Shown: positions 18,333 through 27,909, counted from the stretch's first letter. The stretch: DNA of 64,000 bases from Leptolyngbya ohadii IS1 (GCF_002215035.1 NZ_NKFP01000006.1:3501080-3565079); one strand, 5' to 3'. Notes: a model not told the origin generated them from the letters alone. Numbers and translations: made by a program.

Positions 18333-18968
18333 ATGTCAACCCATAAATCGCTTCTGGGAGCGCAGAGCAAAGAGCTTGCATTCCACAGTAAACCTTTAGA
18401 GAGTGACCACGAAATTCGGATAGCTCAGAGGCTTGTTTATCGAGTTTTTGTGAACGAGATGGGATGGATTCCACCTGCTGATAATCCTTCTGGAATTCAA
18501 TTTGTAGAGGATCAGGCAGCCCCCCGGTTTGTTGATCATTTTGATCAGACTGCCCTTTGGTTTGGCACCTTTTATCACCAAAAACTCATTGCCTGCTGGC
18601 GATTCTGTCAACCGCTCGACGGCAAATTTGAGCTGGAACACTATCAGCCGCTCCCAAACTTCCTCAAGGCTTCCAGGAGCCTGGAAGTAACCCGACTAGT
18701 GATTGATCCCAGTCACCGCAAGCGATCGCGTGGCCTCCTGCATTTAGCACAGACCACCTACAGGCATCTATGCGATCGATTTGATTACACCTTTGCTGCG
18801 GTTGAGTTTCCCCATCCCGGTGACTTGTATTTGAAATTAGGCTCGAAACAAGCCGATGTTAAACCCTTCAAGTATTCCCCGCTCGACCCCAACGAAGTGC
18901 AGCTAATTGTTCTGGACTTGAAAAACAGGGAGACTTTAGCCAGTGGCTATCGCAAATATTCTCAGTGA
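18333..18968 (+). CDS. LuxI/FeeM-like N-acyltransferase (GNAT fold)
   Basis: A 211-residue protein with the residue pattern of N-acyl-homoserine-lactone synthases and the related FeeM-type N-acyl amino acid synthases. It has R37-x-F39 and W45 in YRVFVNEMGW, and D68/D71 in FVDHFDQT. It also has R90 in ACWRF and E118-x-x-R121 in SLEVTRLVI. In LuxI these positions bind S-adenosylmethionine and the acyl carrier. The FeeM branch uses a free amino acid instead, and which applies here cannot be decided by eye. The length fits both. The next gene starts within four bases, and a DUF1399-like gene precedes it. No LuxR-type receptor gene is adjacent. Confidence 0.75.
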   Translation: MSTHKSLLGAQSKELAFHSKPLESDHEIRIAQRLVYRVFVNEMGWIPPADNPSGIQFVEDQAAPRFVDHFDQTALWFGTFYHQKLIACWRFCQPLDGKFELEHYQPLPNFLKASRSLEVTRLVIDPSHRKRSRGLLHLAQTTYRHLCDRFDYTFAAVEFPHPGDLYLKLGSKQADVKPFKYSPLDPNEVQLIVLDLKNRETLASGYRKYSQ

Positions 18969-19024
18969 ACTCTGATTCAGCAATTTCTTTTTGTTCAGCT
19001 TTTATCATTCGCTCTCGTAACCCT

Positions 19025-19468
19025 ATGAAATTTCTCAATCGCTTATCATTCCGCATCCTTTTTGCTGCACTCAGCAGTCTTTTGCTCTTTCCCACTGCCT
19101 CGATCGCCGATGCTAACCAGGCTCGAAGTTATTTGGAAGAAGCAATCTACAACGAACTGCCTGATTACAGCCCAGCTATCAGACCCTACACTGGCTCCAT
19201 AGCCAACGGACAAACTGCCAGCCGTCTAGTTAGACTTCGCTCAGGCACAGAATACGCCTTTATGGCAGCCTGCGATGATTATTGCAGTGACATTGATCTC
19301 TTTCTGTACGATCGGGCAGGTGTATTGGTTGATTCCGATGAAGAAGAGGATGACTATCCCCTGATCACCTATGTCCCTGGCAGCAGCGGTAACTATCGTC
19401 TCGTAGTCAGGATGTACAGTTGCTCCAATAGTTCTTGTGGCTATGCTGTTAGCACAATGAGCCGCTAA
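19025..19468 (+). CDS. secreted protein with PPC-like beta domain
   Basis: This small exported protein of 147 residues opens with a typical signal peptide (MKFLNRLSFRILFAALSSLL, cleavage probably after SIADA). The mature part resembles a bacterial pre-peptidase C-terminal (PPC) domain, with AACDDYCSDIDLFLYD and YRLVVRMYSCSN, and four Cys that may form two disulfides. A GTG at 18965 overlapping the acyltransferase stop codon would give a 20-residue extension before the signal peptide. I prefer the internal ATG because of the signal peptide, although its ribosome binding site is weak. It is probably translationally coupled to the acyltransferase. Confidence 0.65.
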   Translation: MKFLNRLSFRILFAALSSLLLFPTASIADANQARSYLEEAIYNELPDYSPAIRPYTGSIANGQTASRLVRLRSGTEYAFMAACDDYCSDIDLFLYDRAGVLVDSDEEEDDYPLITYVPGSSGNYRLVVRMYSCSNSSCGYAVSTMSR

Positions 19469-19792
19469 TTTCTTATTCACTCACGTTGGCTCTCGATCGT
19501 TCACTTTCTTCATAGGAGGACGATCGAGATATCAACAGGTTAATCAATTGCGGATGTAACGTCTGTTTTAGGCTGAATTGATTCGCTGTATCTAATTTGT
19601 AATTTGTGGCACTTTATCGGATTTGATTTCAACGTATCTAACAAGTCTCTTAACTGCCGCTAGGTATCACCAAAGCAGATTTTCCCTATCTTAGGTTTTC
19701 TGATTCAATGCTCTGCTGTGCAAGGTCTGAAGCAGGACTGGATTAGAACGGATTCACGATTTCCCAGCTCCTACTCTACATCAGGAACAACC
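19469..19792. other. intergenic region, no gene seen
   Basis: This stretch of about 320 bases is AT-rich and non-coding as far as I can see. It contains one short inverted pair, CGATCG near 19496 and 19521, and no clear promoter. It separates the acyltransferase operon from the SGNH hydrolase gene. Confidence 0.5.
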
Positions 19793-21319
19793 ATGAAACT
19801 ATTTGCGATCGGAGACAGTATCACCCAGGGATTTATGTCAGGTGCTGCTGCGCGGACTGACCTGGCTTACCCAACCCTCATTGCCAAACAGATGGGTCTT
19901 CAGGACTATCAGTACCCGAAAGTTTGGGGGGCGGGCGGCTTACCCCTCAACCTGGAGAAGGTACTCAGGGCATTAGACAAACAATTTGGCTCCAATATCA
20001 ACGGACTCGACTGGGTTGCAGCCCTGCCGCTGGTCAATCGCCTGCTCGATGAGGTTGAGGATTACTATGAGCGGGAAGACGGTCAGGAAAACCTTCCTGA
20101 TCCCAGCGGTGCAGTGTTTTACTCGAATGTTGCCGCTCAGGGATTTCAAGTTGCCGATGCTTGGCTCATGACCCCTAGATTATGCCAACAGGAAATTCGG
20201 CAAAGTAATGCGGCGGGGGATAACCAGGATGGGCTATTTGCGTTACCCAATGCCGTGTTCTACCGCACAGCGCTCAAGGTGCTAAATCCCTCGCTGAAGC
20301 CAGAATATGAAAACTACAGCCAACTCGAATGGCTCAAATATCATGCGGCGCAAGAAGGGGTAGAGAATGTCTTAGTGTGGCTGGGCGCGAATAATGCGCT
20401 CGGTACAGTGATCGGTTTGACAGTTAACCAGACTCCGAACCGTGGTTCCCTTCTAGACCTGCATCCTGAGCAGCGGCGGCGATGGAATTTGTGGCACCCT
20501 CAGGATTTTGCACTCGAATACCGTGAACTGCTCGATCGCATCGACCAAATTCTGGATAACAGCCAAAATCCTAACTGCAAAGTGTTTGTGGCAACCGTAC
20601 CCCTGGTGACGATCGCGCCAATCGCAAAGGGGGTGGGTCCAACCACGCTGATGGAAGTCGAGCCTGATTTTGAAATCCAGTCTTTTGAACATCAGGGCAA
20701 AGTCGCTAAAGGACAGAGCGTTTACTATAAGTACTACACCTATTTCTTCCGCGATGAAGAAGCCATCCTCAAGCGCGATACAGCATACTTAACGCTGGCT
20801 GATGCCCTGCACATCGACGACTGCATCCGCAAATACAACCGCACAATCAAAGCACTGGTGACTAAGAAGAATCAACGGTTTGAGAGCGATCGCTATCATG
20901 TGGTTGATATTTCCAAAGCCCTCCAGGAGATTGCCTACAAGCGAAATGCTGGACAAGTTCAATACAAATTTCCTGAGTTCTTTGACTTTCAGTATCCAAG
21001 AGTCAACACAAAGTACTACCACGCTGATGCTCAAGGACGACTGCGGCAGGGCGGTATCTTCGGGCTAGACGGCATCCATCCTACGGCGATCGGGCAGGGT
21101 TTGATTGCCTATGAGTTTCTGAAGGTGATGAATCAGGCTGGGGTAGTCAACGCGGATGCGATTGACCTCAACTGGCAAGAGATTTTTAATTCGGACAGTC
21201 TCTACTCGAAACCGATTCCAATCATGCAGGAGTTATATGAGAATAAACAGCTTGCTGAATTTTGCTTAGATGTCATTATGAGACGGCAAACCACGAGAGA
21301 AAAGCAACTTCGGGTATAG
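19793..21319 (+). CDS. SGNH/GDSL-family hydrolase
   Basis: A probable esterase or lipase-like hydrolase of 508 residues. The block I nucleophile motif GDSITQG starts at residue 6. The block III-like motif is WLGANNALG, and the catalytic Asp-His pair is in GLDGIHPTAIGQG near the C-terminus. The middle is larger than in minimal SGNH enzymes and carries a Tyr/Asp-rich insert of about 150 residues. The ATG used here gives a protein starting MKLFAIGDS, as family members do, and has AGGA upstream. There is no signal peptide, so it is probably cytoplasmic. The substrate is unknown. No co-directional neighbour lies close enough to suggest an operon. Confidence 0.85.
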   Translation: MKLFAIGDSITQGFMSGAAARTDLAYPTLIAKQMGLQDYQYPKVWGAGGLPLNLEKVLRALDKQFGSNINGLDWVAALPLVNRLLDEVEDYYEREDGQENLPDPSGAVFYSNVAAQGFQVADAWLMTPRLCQQEIRQSNAAGDNQDGLFALPNAVFYRTALKVLNPSLKPEYENYSQLEWLKYHAAQEGVENVLVWLGANNALGTVIGLTVNQTPNRGSLLDLHPEQRRRWNLWHPQDFALEYRELLDRIDQILDNSQNPNCKVFVATVPLVTIAPIAKGVGPTTLMEVEPDFEIQSFEHQGKVAKGQSVYYKYYTYFFRDEEAILKRDTAYLTLADALHIDDCIRKYNRTIKALVTKKNQRFESDRYHVVDISKALQEIAYKRNAGQVQYKFPEFFDFQYPRVNTKYYHADAQGRLRQGGIFGLDGIHPTAIGQGLIAYEFLKVMNQAGVVNADAIDLNWQEIFNSDSLYSKPIPIMQELYENKQLAEFCLDVIMRRQTTREKQLRV

Positions 21320-21506
21320 GCTCGGTAAGTGATGGGAAATGGCTTTGGATGCTAGTAATTTTAGACTGTGAAAACTGAGATTAGCGAAGCAGCCTTTGTA
21401 TAGGCTTGCCAAAACATGCGCTGAGAAGTGTTCATCACAAAGAAGCGTGGATCACGATCAATCATAGTCGAAAAAACAGAACATTACTTTCCAAGGTATT
21501 AGAATA

Positions 21507-22031
21507 ATGATTAGCCCAACCGCACCCAAAGCAAATGTACCCGATATCAAGACATTGTTTTTTCCAGGAGCGCCACGTTGGTCTAGCAATACCGTCACCT
21601 ACAATTTCATGCCGTTCATATCAGGAATTTATACTGTCACTGGAGCAGTTGTTGATATTTTCCTAGACAGTGAGGGAATTCCTGATCCAGTTAGTTTCAG
21701 ATCTTTTGATGCTAAACAACAGGTCGCTGCACAAGAAGCCCTTAATCTGTGGGCTGAAGTGACAGATATTCGCTTTGTCCAAAAATCAGATGCAGTCGTA
21801 AATCTTGACTTAAAAGGTGTTGAGCAATTTCTTGATTTAGGCATCATCAAACAGTTTTTGGATGCCGCTGGAAAACTCGGCGATTTTTTTGAAAGATATG
21901 TCAGGTTTGTGAATGAATTGATCGGCGCACCGCTTGTCAACGGTGCAGATATCCGCTTTGGCACAGCAAATATCACTGGTGCTGGAGGTGCAGTACCTCC
22001 TTATGGAGATACCTTAACAAGCGAATGGTGA
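21507..22031 (+). pseudogene. truncated M10/serralysin-like metallopeptidase
   Basis: The 174 residues look like the start of a serralysin-type (M10) peptidase: AAQEALNLWAEVTDIRFV and ADIRFGTANI are typical of the region before the active site. The frame then stops at TSEW. The zinc motif HExxHxxGxxH and the RTX tail are absent. Scanning the following ~90 bases in the other frames shows no continuation. The upstream part has lengthened insertions. This is probably a remnant, although an independently functioning short protein cannot be excluded. An inverted-repeat element lies 86 bases downstream. Confidence 0.55.
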
Positions 22032-22116
22032 ACCGTTAGCCACCCTGGTCGGTGTGCAGGCAAATGCTACTTTCCAGTGGGACTTTGCTTCAGTGTGATT
22101 TCATTTGAACTGCCTG

Positions 22117-22219
22117 TATAGCAATCCCAAATGATTTGTGAGAAAAGGGGTGGGGGGCTTCGCTCTATGCAGAGGTGGAACTCCTGCACCCCAAATACAA
22201 GACAGAAAGGATTGCTATA
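22117..22219. repeat. 103-bp element with 11-bp perfect terminal inverted repeats
   Basis: TATAGCAATCC at the left end is the exact reverse complement of GGATTGCTATA at the right end. The interior is non-coding. Small elements with these ends are, from memory, common in cyanobacterial genomes. The rest of the 591-base gap (22032-22622) between the peptidase remnant and the kinase gene shows a tandem CATGATTTCAC pair near 22290 and no convincing gene. Confidence 0.6.
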
Positions 22220-22622
22220 TGTCTGCCAAATAGCATGACGGTAGACTCCAGGACGCCACCGGCGAGAAAAACCTGCTACTATTAGCATGATTTCACTTAG
22301 CATGATTTCACCGGGAATTAAATTTCCTCCTGTGATATGAATCACGGTCAATGTTCCCGATTGGATGCAGAGTAGGCAACAGGCGACAAGGGTGCGTTCT
22401 ATCCTTTGCTGATCAGGCACGGTCGCCAAAACAATTCTAATAAACTGAGCAGGGTATCAGTTCAAACCCTTGCCCCAAAGGACACCCAATAGGGAAACCC
22501 ATCTACCTTTTCACATTAAGCAATATCAGGCTGTTCCAGCTGCATCTTGCACTGGGCAAACAGGGAGTGACTGCACCAGCGTTATACCCAATTAAGCGCA
22601 CTTTCCTGAACAGATTCCTCAT

Positions 22623-24527
22623 TTGACAGGTTACACAATAGAAACGACAGGATGGCATCTCGTGAGCCAGCAGCTACTCATTGGACGATATCTGGTTCTA
22701 AAACAGCTAGGGACAGGAGGCTTCAGCGAAACTTATTTAGCACGCGATAAATACCTGCCAGGTCATTCTTTCTGCGTGGTAAAAAGGCTCAAATTATCTG
22801 CAAATTGCCCAATTTCCCCGGAGACTGCGCGCAGATTATTTGAGGGGGAAGCTCGTGTCCTGGGACGGCTTGGGCAAAACAATTCGCAGATTCCATCGCT
22901 GCTGGCTTACTGCTCTGATGCAGAGGAAACCTATTTAGTCCAGGAATATGTAGAGGGTGAAAATTTAGGGGAATGGGTTTCCCAAGGACGACGGCTGACT
23001 TCCGCAGGCGCGATCGAGCTGCTATTGCAGGTTTTACCAATTCTGGCTTACATTCATTCCCTGCGGATTATTCACCGCGATATTAAGCCCAGCAACCTTT
23101 TACAACGCAAGAGCGACGGCAAGATTGTCCTAATTGATTTTGGGGCTGCTTGCTGTTTAGAAGAAGGGGAGTTCCGTGCCCGTCCTGATGAAGAAACCCT
23201 GGCGATCGGCACTCCAGGCTATATGCCCAACGAGCAGCAGCTTGGCATGGCGGAGTTTAGTAGCGATCTCTATGCATTAGGTATTGCCGTCATTCATCTG
23301 TTAACTGGAATTCAACCCAATCAATTTCAGCAGGAGATTATTTCAGGTGAGCTAAATTGGCAGAACTATCTTCAGCCGCAGGGGCAGACACAAGCCGTTG
23401 ATCCCGCACTGATCACGTTTCTCGATCAGATGGTGCGGAGTAAGTGCCACGATCGCTATGCTTCAGCGGAGGCAGCTTTAACTGCCCTCAACACGCTGGT
23501 TAATCAACGTAAAAGAAGTCCTAGACGCCTCTGGACTCAGCATCGGGGGAAGCCGCTGATGCTAAAACCGATCGTTGCTTTGTTTGCACTCAGCCTGGCA
23601 GCAGGATACCTGGTTCGCTCAGTGCTGGCGGTTAACTCAACGGAGGTTCAGATGACCCTACTGCGTGAAGTCGCCACTCCCTTTAATGTCGGAGAAATGC
23701 TGATTGCTCCCAATGCCCGTCTTTTAGTTTGTGCGGGAACCGATCGGGTTTTGCGCCTCTGGTCGCTTCCTGAGGGAAAACAGCTCAAGCCATTGGTTGG
23801 ACATCAAAGTCCGATTACCGCACTCAGCATGAGCCAAAATAGTCGCCTACTGGCGAGCAGCGATGCCAATACGATCCACCTGTGGGATTCCGTTTCGGGC
23901 GGGCTACTTCAGACGTTTAGGGTCAATTCGCGTCCTGTGACGGCGATCGCAATCAGCCCTGATGGACAGAATTTGGTCAGCGGTAGCCAGGATGGAACTT
24001 TGCATATCTGGCAGCTAACAACTGGACGACTGGTGCGAATTTTGAGGGAACCTCCTAACTTTGCCGTTACCGCAATTACCTTTGGCGCAAGCGCTAATCA
24101 AATTATTACGGCGAGCAGCAATTTTCAGCTTCAGGTCTGGAATTTACAGACGGGAGAACGGGAGCGTGTATTCGCTGGACATCAAGCAGAAATCGTTGGC
24201 TTAGAAGTAACCGATCGCCAAACCCTGATGAGTTTCGGTAAAGATCGGACATTAGTCTGGGATTTAAAGTCCGGCACGTTGAAACAGGCTCTCTCCGAGA
24301 AATCGACGCAGCCTGTAACTGCTTCAGTGAATCAAAGCAATATGATGACGGTGAATCAGGAAGGAATTGTCCGCCTTTGGGATAAAGAAGCCGAGCAGTT
24401 TGTATGGCAAGCTTCCAGCCAAATTCAGGCAGGTTCAGAGGTTGCAATTAGTCCAAATCATCGGTATGTAGTTGCCTGGCAACCCAATCGTCGTTTGCAA
24501 ATCTGGCAGTTTAACCGTGAAGACTGA
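22623..24527 (+). CDS. Ser/Thr protein kinase with WD40 repeats
   Basis: This 634-residue protein has a Hanks-type kinase domain with the Gly-rich loop GTGGFSETY, the catalytic loop HRDIKPSNLL and DFGAA. A transmembrane segment lies at about 315-335 (PIVALFALSLAAGYLVRSVL). About six WD40 units then end in typical LWD/IWQ/VWN signatures (for example GHQSPITALSMSQN...HLWD). The beta-propeller is therefore likely outside the cytoplasm, as a sensor or interaction platform. The start is uncertain: TTG at 22623 is the longest option, and GTG at 22662 is another. No neighbour is close enough for an operon. Confidence 0.9.
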   Translation: MTGYTIETTGWHLVSQQLLIGRYLVLKQLGTGGFSETYLARDKYLPGHSFCVVKRLKLSANCPISPETARRLFEGEARVLGRLGQNNSQIPSLLAYCSDAEETYLVQEYVEGENLGEWVSQGRRLTSAGAIELLLQVLPILAYIHSLRIIHRDIKPSNLLQRKSDGKIVLIDFGAACCLEEGEFRARPDEETLAIGTPGYMPNEQQLGMAEFSSDLYALGIAVIHLLTGIQPNQFQQEIISGELNWQNYLQPQGQTQAVDPALITFLDQMVRSKCHDRYASAEAALTALNTLVNQRKRSPRRLWTQHRGKPLMLKPIVALFALSLAAGYLVRSVLAVNSTEVQMTLLREVATPFNVGEMLIAPNARLLVCAGTDRVLRLWSLPEGKQLKPLVGHQSPITALSMSQNSRLLASSDANTIHLWDSVSGGLLQTFRVNSRPVTAIAISPDGQNLVSGSQDGTLHIWQLTTGRLVRILREPPNFAVTAITFGASANQIITASSNFQLQVWNLQTGERERVFAGHQAEIVGLEVTDRQTLMSFGKDRTLVWDLKSGTLKQALSEKSTQPVTASVNQSNMMTVNQEGIVRLWDKEAEQFVWQASSQIQAGSEVAISPNHRYVVAWQPNRRLQIWQFNRED

Positions 24528-25171
24528 TGCTGATTGCATATTACATTCTTATCAATAGGAGTGTAGCCATGAAAATTCCGAAACTGACTTAATTAGAACA
24601 GCGAAAAACTGTCGTTCCAATTAATTTATTGTGTTAAGATAACCTTTAAGTTCTCTGTACCGTTGAGGCAAGGTACTAGGCTAAGTCGCTAGGCTAGGGC
24701 GATCGTTTCGACTAAAATTGTTCAGTCCGTTGATCAGTAATCAGTCAACCGATCAATCGATCAATCAGTCAATCAAAGATCGATAGAAATTGATAAACAG
24801 GGCGATCAAGAAGCTGAAGGTGCATCCCGTTGTATTCTTAAGCGTGTTCTGAGTACATCCCGATCGCATTCCAAATTTTCTGTTTATCGCACGAGTATTT
24901 CAGGGTATCTCAGGAACTTTCCTATCTTTGTCCCTTGAAGCAGGGATTGCCGTTCTGCTGTAGCCTTATTCGTTCCGCTCATGCTTAGCTAACTCCCGGA
25001 TCTAAAAAGATTAGACTCCAAATTGGTTGATTGAGTTCCTTACAAGCAGAAAGAAGTTTGAGAGCAGTTTCAATTTCGAGGATGTCTTTTTTGATATTTC
25101 CTAAACCGTTTGGACTCGGCAACCAACCTCTATTGTAGGCATCTGCATAGTCGTTCACACCTGGAATTACC
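24528..25171. other. intergenic region with ATCA/GATC-rich short repeats
   Basis: The gap has no gene I can defend. Around 24725-24790 there is a run of imperfect CGATCAATCAGT-type repeats. At 24569 a seven-codon reading frame (MKIPKLT) has AGGAG nine bases upstream, which could be a leader or a gene remnant. A 62-codon minus-strand frame ends at 24985 but has no recognisable features. Confidence 0.4.
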
Positions 25172-25642
25172 ATGCTTCAATCACTTTCATCTATAGCCGT
25201 TGCTCTTGTTGCGCCAACCAGTCTTCTAATTCATTCTCCAAGCGTTAATCCTGAGCCTTTATTTGCACCGTCGCGTCCCCTGCTGATTGCTCACCAGGAC
25301 GTGAGGGATGGCACGATTAATGGCAGACTGCATCTAGATCCAGATGATTCTCCGTTTGCTGGGCAGCCCAGCCTGACGTGGTTTCATCTGTATTCAGGGA
25401 ATGATGCGATTACGCTTGCTAACTGTAATTGCAACCTGCTTGTTTACGACGCTCAGAATCAGCAAGTTGCAAAGCCTGAACTCTCCGAAACCGAGATGGA
25501 AGGACATCGCGAACGCCCGATTACCGCAAGTATCACATTTCCCAAAGCAGGAACTTATCAGGTCGTTTTGACTGGACAGCCCAAAGCAGAAGGCGAGTTT
25601 CAGCCGTTTAGAATTGCAGTTCCAATCGTAGTTCGTCCCTGA
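25172..25642 (+). CDS. exported Ig-like hypothetical protein
   Basis: The protein has 156 residues. A weak signal peptide (SIAVALVAPTSLLIH) is followed by a beta-sandwich-like domain. It includes the paired Cys motif NCNCNLLVYD, the segment PITASITFPKAGTYQVVLTG and a final FRIAVPIVV. The domain recalls the YtkA/FixH-type or copper-related Ig folds, but I cannot assign it firmly. It lies upstream of the FHA-reductase gene on the same strand, with a 420-base gap. The two Cys separated by one residue could bind metal. The function is unknown. Confidence 0.6.
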   Translation: MLQSLSSIAVALVAPTSLLIHSPSVNPEPLFAPSRPLLIAHQDVRDGTINGRLHLDPDDSPFAGQPSLTWFHLYSGNDAITLANCNCNLLVYDAQNQQVAKPELSETEMEGHRERPITASITFPKAGTYQVVLTGQPKAEGEFQPFRIAVPIVVRP

Positions 25643-25814
25643 AGACGTTAAAGCAGTCATCCTTGTAGCGCGGACAAGGCAAAGAATTACGGTTTGCCAA
25701 CCATGCTCCTCGCCAATCAGGGTGCTTCTACGTTTACTGAAGAGTTAGCTGAAGATTGCTTTGCTCAAGATTGCTGAGTATCTACGTAAAGCTTATCGCC
25801 TCTGGAGCCTTGCC

Positions 25815-25931
25815 ATGCTGAAGCTTCACTATCATTCAACGCTTCTGCTGTTTGTGAGAGTCACTGTTCTCATCATGATCGCCTCTACTATTTTGGCGGC
25901 ATTCTGTCGATTACATTGCCGAATATTCTGA
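25815..25931 (+). CDS. possible 38-residue membrane peptide
   Basis: This short frame begins MLKLHYHSTLLLFV and contains one hydrophobic stretch (VTVLIMIASTILAAF). It sits in the 422-base gap ahead of the FHA-reductase gene, where nothing else coding is visible. Support is limited to composition and an in-frame ATG, with no good ribosome binding site. It may be a chance frame. Confidence 0.2.
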   Translation: MLKLHYHSTLLLFVRVTVLIMIASTILAAFCRLHCRIF

Positions 25932-26064
25932 TCCCTCACCTGTCAGATTGTTAGTTTGCCTGTAAACAGCAGTAATAGATTTCTCTGCCTGGATACTTTG
26001 CAGAATTGCGTCAGGGATTACAGCTCATTCACCCTCATTTATTTTCTACAGGATTGTGTAGACC

Positions 26065-27612
26065 ATGTTGAAACTCAAATCAGTTCATTTCGAGCAGCAG
26101 CAATTTCAAGTTCATTGCCTGAAACAGACCTATGCTGGACAACTCGAATGGTTAATTGGACGGAATCAAAGCTGTGATTTGGTATTATCCAGTCCTGAGG
26201 TCAGCAGGGTTCATGGAAGAGTGATCCATTTCGATGGTGCCTATTACTTTGTGGATGTCGGCAGCACTTCTGGATCGCTGCTCAATGGTGCCTCTGTCAC
26301 GGCAAATCATCGATATCTGCTGCGATTAGGCGATTTGTTGCAGCTTGGCGAGGTTCTGCTCTACGTTGAGGAAATATCGCCGCCTGCCCTGTCTGGCGCA
26401 ATGCCGTCTTCGGTGCTTCAAGAACCAGAGGAACCCTGGGCTGGGGAGGATATTGTCTGTCAGTGTCGCCGAATTGTTCAAGAAACGCCAGACGTCAAAA
26501 CGTTTTCATTTGTTGCTGATCCGCCTGTTTTGTTTAATTTCAAACCCGGACAGTTTGTGAATTTAGAAGTTGAAATTGATGGAAAGCCCGTGGTGCGCTG
26601 CTACTCAATTTCATCCTCCCCGACTCGTCCCTACTCAATTGATTTAACCGTCAAGCGATCGCCCGGACTGGGTGAAAAAACAAAAGCGCCGCGTGGCTTG
26701 GTTTCAAACTGGCTTCACGATCATTTCAAGGTAGGTGATCGGGTTCGGTTCCTGGGCGGTGCAATGGGACACTTTACCTGTTTACCCAAGGTACCTGCAA
26801 AGATGCTGCTGATCTCGGCAGGGAGCGGCATTACGCCTCTGATGTCGATGGCTCGTTGGGTGAAGGATACGCTGCTGGACACAGACATTGTGTTTCTGTA
26901 TAGCACCCGTACCCCAAGGGACTTTATCTTCAGAACTGAGCTAGCGGAAATGACCGCTCAAATGCCAAACTTTCATCTTGCCGTAACCCTGACCCGACCC
27001 TCACCCAATCAAGCCTGGATGGGTCTCACAGGTCGAGTTTCCGAATCGATGCTGAATCTCGTCGTACCCGATTTGCTGGAGCGATCGGTCTATGTTTGCG
27101 GTTCGGAGGGCTTTACGGAGAATGTCAAAAGCATCCTGGAAGCGATCCACTTCCCCATGAGCAACTACTATTCGGAGAGTTTCGGTGGCAGCCAGGAACC
27201 CCCGACGCAGCCCTTAATCAGCGACTTCCCACCTAGTCCGACCCGTTCTGCCGCACCAGCCGCAGCAAAGCCCCAAAACGGGCAGCGCAATGGGCATCAC
27301 CCGACCTCATCCCCATCGACCGCATCACCCTCTACCGCAACAAACACGCTCTCGATCGTCACCTTTGCCCAATCAGACCGGGAAGTCTTGGCAAACAGCA
27401 GCAGTTCGCTTTTGGAACTCGCGGAACAAGCCGGTGTCACCATTCGTTCTGCTTGTCGAGTGGGAGCTTGCGGAGCCTGTAAGGTAGCTACTCGTGATGG
27501 AAAAGTGCAGTACGATAATCGCCCGCCTGCCCTGACCCCGGCTGATGAGGAAGTTGGCTATGCCCTTGCCTGTGTTGCCCGTCCGGCTGGTGCCTTGGTG
27601 GTCGAGGCTTAG
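26065..27612 (+). CDS. FHA-ferredoxin reductase-2Fe-2S ferredoxin fusion
   Basis: This three-part redox protein has 515 residues. At about 1-100 is an FHA domain with the phosphothreonine-binding pattern intact (GR, SRVHGR, STSGSLLNG). At about 130-375 is a ferredoxin-NADP reductase-type module with the flavin motif RCYSISSSP and the nucleotide motif AGSGITP, ending in VYVCGSEGF and YYSESFGG. After a Pro/Ser/Ala linker (about 375-425) comes a plant-type 2Fe-2S domain with CRVGACGACK and a later LAC. The order resembles reductases of hybrid-cluster or oxygenase systems, with FHA added for phospho-dependent docking. It converges on the operon encoding a shorter paralogue. Its electron acceptor is unknown. 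Confidence 0.9.
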   Translation: MLKLKSVHFEQQQFQVHCLKQTYAGQLEWLIGRNQSCDLVLSSPEVSRVHGRVIHFDGAYYFVDVGSTSGSLLNGASVTANHRYLLRLGDLLQLGEVLLYVEEISPPALSGAMPSSVLQEPEEPWAGEDIVCQCRRIVQETPDVKTFSFVADPPVLFNFKPGQFVNLEVEIDGKPVVRCYSISSSPTRPYSIDLTVKRSPGLGEKTKAPRGLVSNWLHDHFKVGDRVRFLGGAMGHFTCLPKVPAKMLLISAGSGITPLMSMARWVKDTLLDTDIVFLYSTRTPRDFIFRTELAEMTAQMPNFHLAVTLTRPSPNQAWMGLTGRVSESMLNLVVPDLLERSVYVCGSEGFTENVKSILEAIHFPMSNYYSESFGGSQEPPTQPLISDFPPSPTRSAAPAAAKPQNGQRNGHHPTSSPSTASPSTATNTLSIVTFAQSDREVLANSSSSLLELAEQAGVTIRSACRVGACGACKVATRDGKVQYDNRPPALTPADEEVGYALACVARPAGALVVEA

Positions 27613-27708
27613 TGAGGGGAAGTGGGGTGCGTCGATTGAACAAGCGGTTAACCCAGAACATTCGGCGGTAGTCAGAGAAAATATTTGAACAATCAGGCAA
27701 CAGCATTT

Positions 27709-27733
27709 AGGGGAAATCTGCTCCCCTTTTTTT
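27709..27733 (+). terminator. rho-independent terminator after the FHA-ferredoxin gene
   Basis: The hairpin AGGGG...CCCCT with a nine-base loop is followed directly by seven T residues, about 100 bases after the stop codon of the FHA-reductase-ferredoxin gene. Confidence 0.75.
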
Positions 27734-27865
27734 ATGTTCAATCAAAAAGAGTCAAATAAAGAAATGTTAAATAAAGAACGCTACATTAAAAAATGTCAAA
27801 TAAAAACACTAAATCAAAAAAGGCTTAACGAGAAGCGTTAAACCCTTTACCTAAAATAGCTTTAT

Positions 27866-27909
27866 AGAAGCAGTTGAGAAGCAATTAAGAAGCAATTGAG
27901 AAGCAATCG
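27866..27909. repeat. 11-bp tandem repeat, four units
   Basis: Four units of AGAAGCAATTG type follow with an exact 11-base period in the gap between two convergent genes. This is the same period as the repeat at 579-622 but a different sequence. Confidence 0.85.

Noticed and set aside
22067-22429. 120-codon minus-strand frame
   Set aside because: It includes the 103-bp inverted-repeat element and has no domain or conserved-looking stretch.
24985-25173. 62-codon minus-strand frame overlapping the start of the Ig-like protein gene
   Set aside because: Weak ribosome binding site, overlap with a better supported start, and no recognised family; left as unproven.
26345-26560. Second frame inside the FHA-reductase gene
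   Set aside because: Overlaps a well-supported coding region in another frame and resembles no protein.
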